DNA from: an uncultured Chlorobiota bacterium
GTDB taxonomy: Bacteria > Bacteroidota > Bacteroidia > Bacteroidales > JAADGE01
DNA: 14,356 nt
Assembly: GCA_947311125.1 (NCBI GenBank)
Contig: CAMZKI010000270.1
Location: forward strand, 1-14,356
Direction of reading: 5' to 3'
Positions 14,152-14,356 of the stretch are shown in pieces. Numbering within the stretch: the stretch's first letter is position 1; each line of letters starts with the position of its first letter. Both the position numbers and the translations under genes were made by a program. Under the pieces are notes generated by a model. That model was not told the origin of the DNA. It made no database searches and saw nothing but the letters and a program-made list of their open reading frames with translations.

Positions 14152-14356
14152 ATGAACAGAACTTTCAACATTCTTAAATATGAAAAACTGTCGTCAACTA
14201 ACGACAAAGCAAAAGATTTACTGAGACGAAACAATTTGCCTGAGTTTTCGGTAATAACTGCATATGAACAAACAAAAGGGAGAGGGCAGAGAGGGTGCCA
14301 TTTTTGCCATGCTGGGGATGAAGGGAAATGTGAAATGGGGGTTTGGGGTCAAAGAG
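14152..14356 (+). CDS. birA: Biotin-protein ligase, N-terminal fragment (cut by window edge)
   Basis: Activates biotin as biotinyl-AMP and attaches it to carboxylase carrier proteins. Only 68 codons are visible. Seen: LSSTNDKAKDLL (13-24), where the S-T-N triad is the start of the catalytic domain, and TAYEQTKGRGQRG (36-48), the biotin-binding GRGxxG loop. No DNA-binding helix-turn-helix precedes these, so this is a catalytic-only type without repressor function, judged from the start chosen. After Gly48 (from 14296) the expected W-x-S-x-x-G-x-N continuation is not found; instead there is a Gly/Cys-rich segment encoded by strongly G-rich DNA (33 G and 7 C in the last 76 bases), suggesting poor sequence at a contig end. 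The frame stays open to the edge. It is divergent from rnpB. Confidence 0.88.
   Translation, partial: MNRTFNILKYEKLSSTNDKAKDLLRRNNLPEFSVITAYEQTKGRGQRGCHFCHAGDEGKCEMGVWGQR

Overview
This window is a chromosomal segment of an AT-rich bacterium, almost certainly a member of Bacteroidota. The evidence is internal. Most intergenic starts carry a TAnnTTTG element (the Bacteroidota -7 box), usually 20 to 65 nt before the start codon. Start codons mostly lack Shine-Dalgarno sequences and sit in A-rich leaders. Several proteins are of recognisably Bacteroidota type: the long urocanase, the DUF5684 membrane protein, the HMG-CoA lyase variant and the zinc-ribbon methyltransferase. No insertion sequence, CRISPR array, tRNA gene or phage gene was seen.

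Layout. 1-674 (-): the N-terminal third of an NADP-type malic enzyme, cut by the window edge. 858-3327 (+): urocanate hydratase followed by a FabZ/ApeP-like hotdog protein. 3394-8954 (+): an operon-like run with 15-39 nt gaps, holding a DUF58 protein, uracil-DNA glycosylase, MutS2, a patatin-like phospholipase and an AhpD-like protein. 9023-10006 (+): a UbiA-family prenyltransferase with its own promoter. 10137-10493 (+): a DUF5684 membrane protein. 10565-11968 (-): a two-gene operon of a lipocalin-like lipoprotein and a TIR - transmembrane - lipocalin-like fusion protein. 12093-12866 (+): a zinc-ribbon SAM methyltransferase. 12875-13726 (-): HMG-CoA lyase. 13768-14090 (-): RNase P RNA. 14152 to the end (+): the start of biotin-protein ligase, where the last ~60 nt look unlike the rest of the window.

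Most of the window is housekeeping or central metabolism: malate, histidine and leucine degradation, base-excision repair, MutS2, RNase P and biotinylation. The part that stands out is 10565-12866. There a predicted membrane-spanning TIR protein has a periplasmic lipocalin-like domain, and a separate outer lipoprotein of apparently the same fold is encoded 12 nt upstream. This operon is divergent from the methyltransferase. Both promoters are built into the two arms of one 44-bp near-perfect inverted repeat, with a -7 box at each end, which suggests shared or mutually exclusive transcription. The TIR domain appears degenerate: Gln replaces the expected catalytic Glu and one loop is short. A sensory or scaffolding role is therefore as likely as NADase activity.
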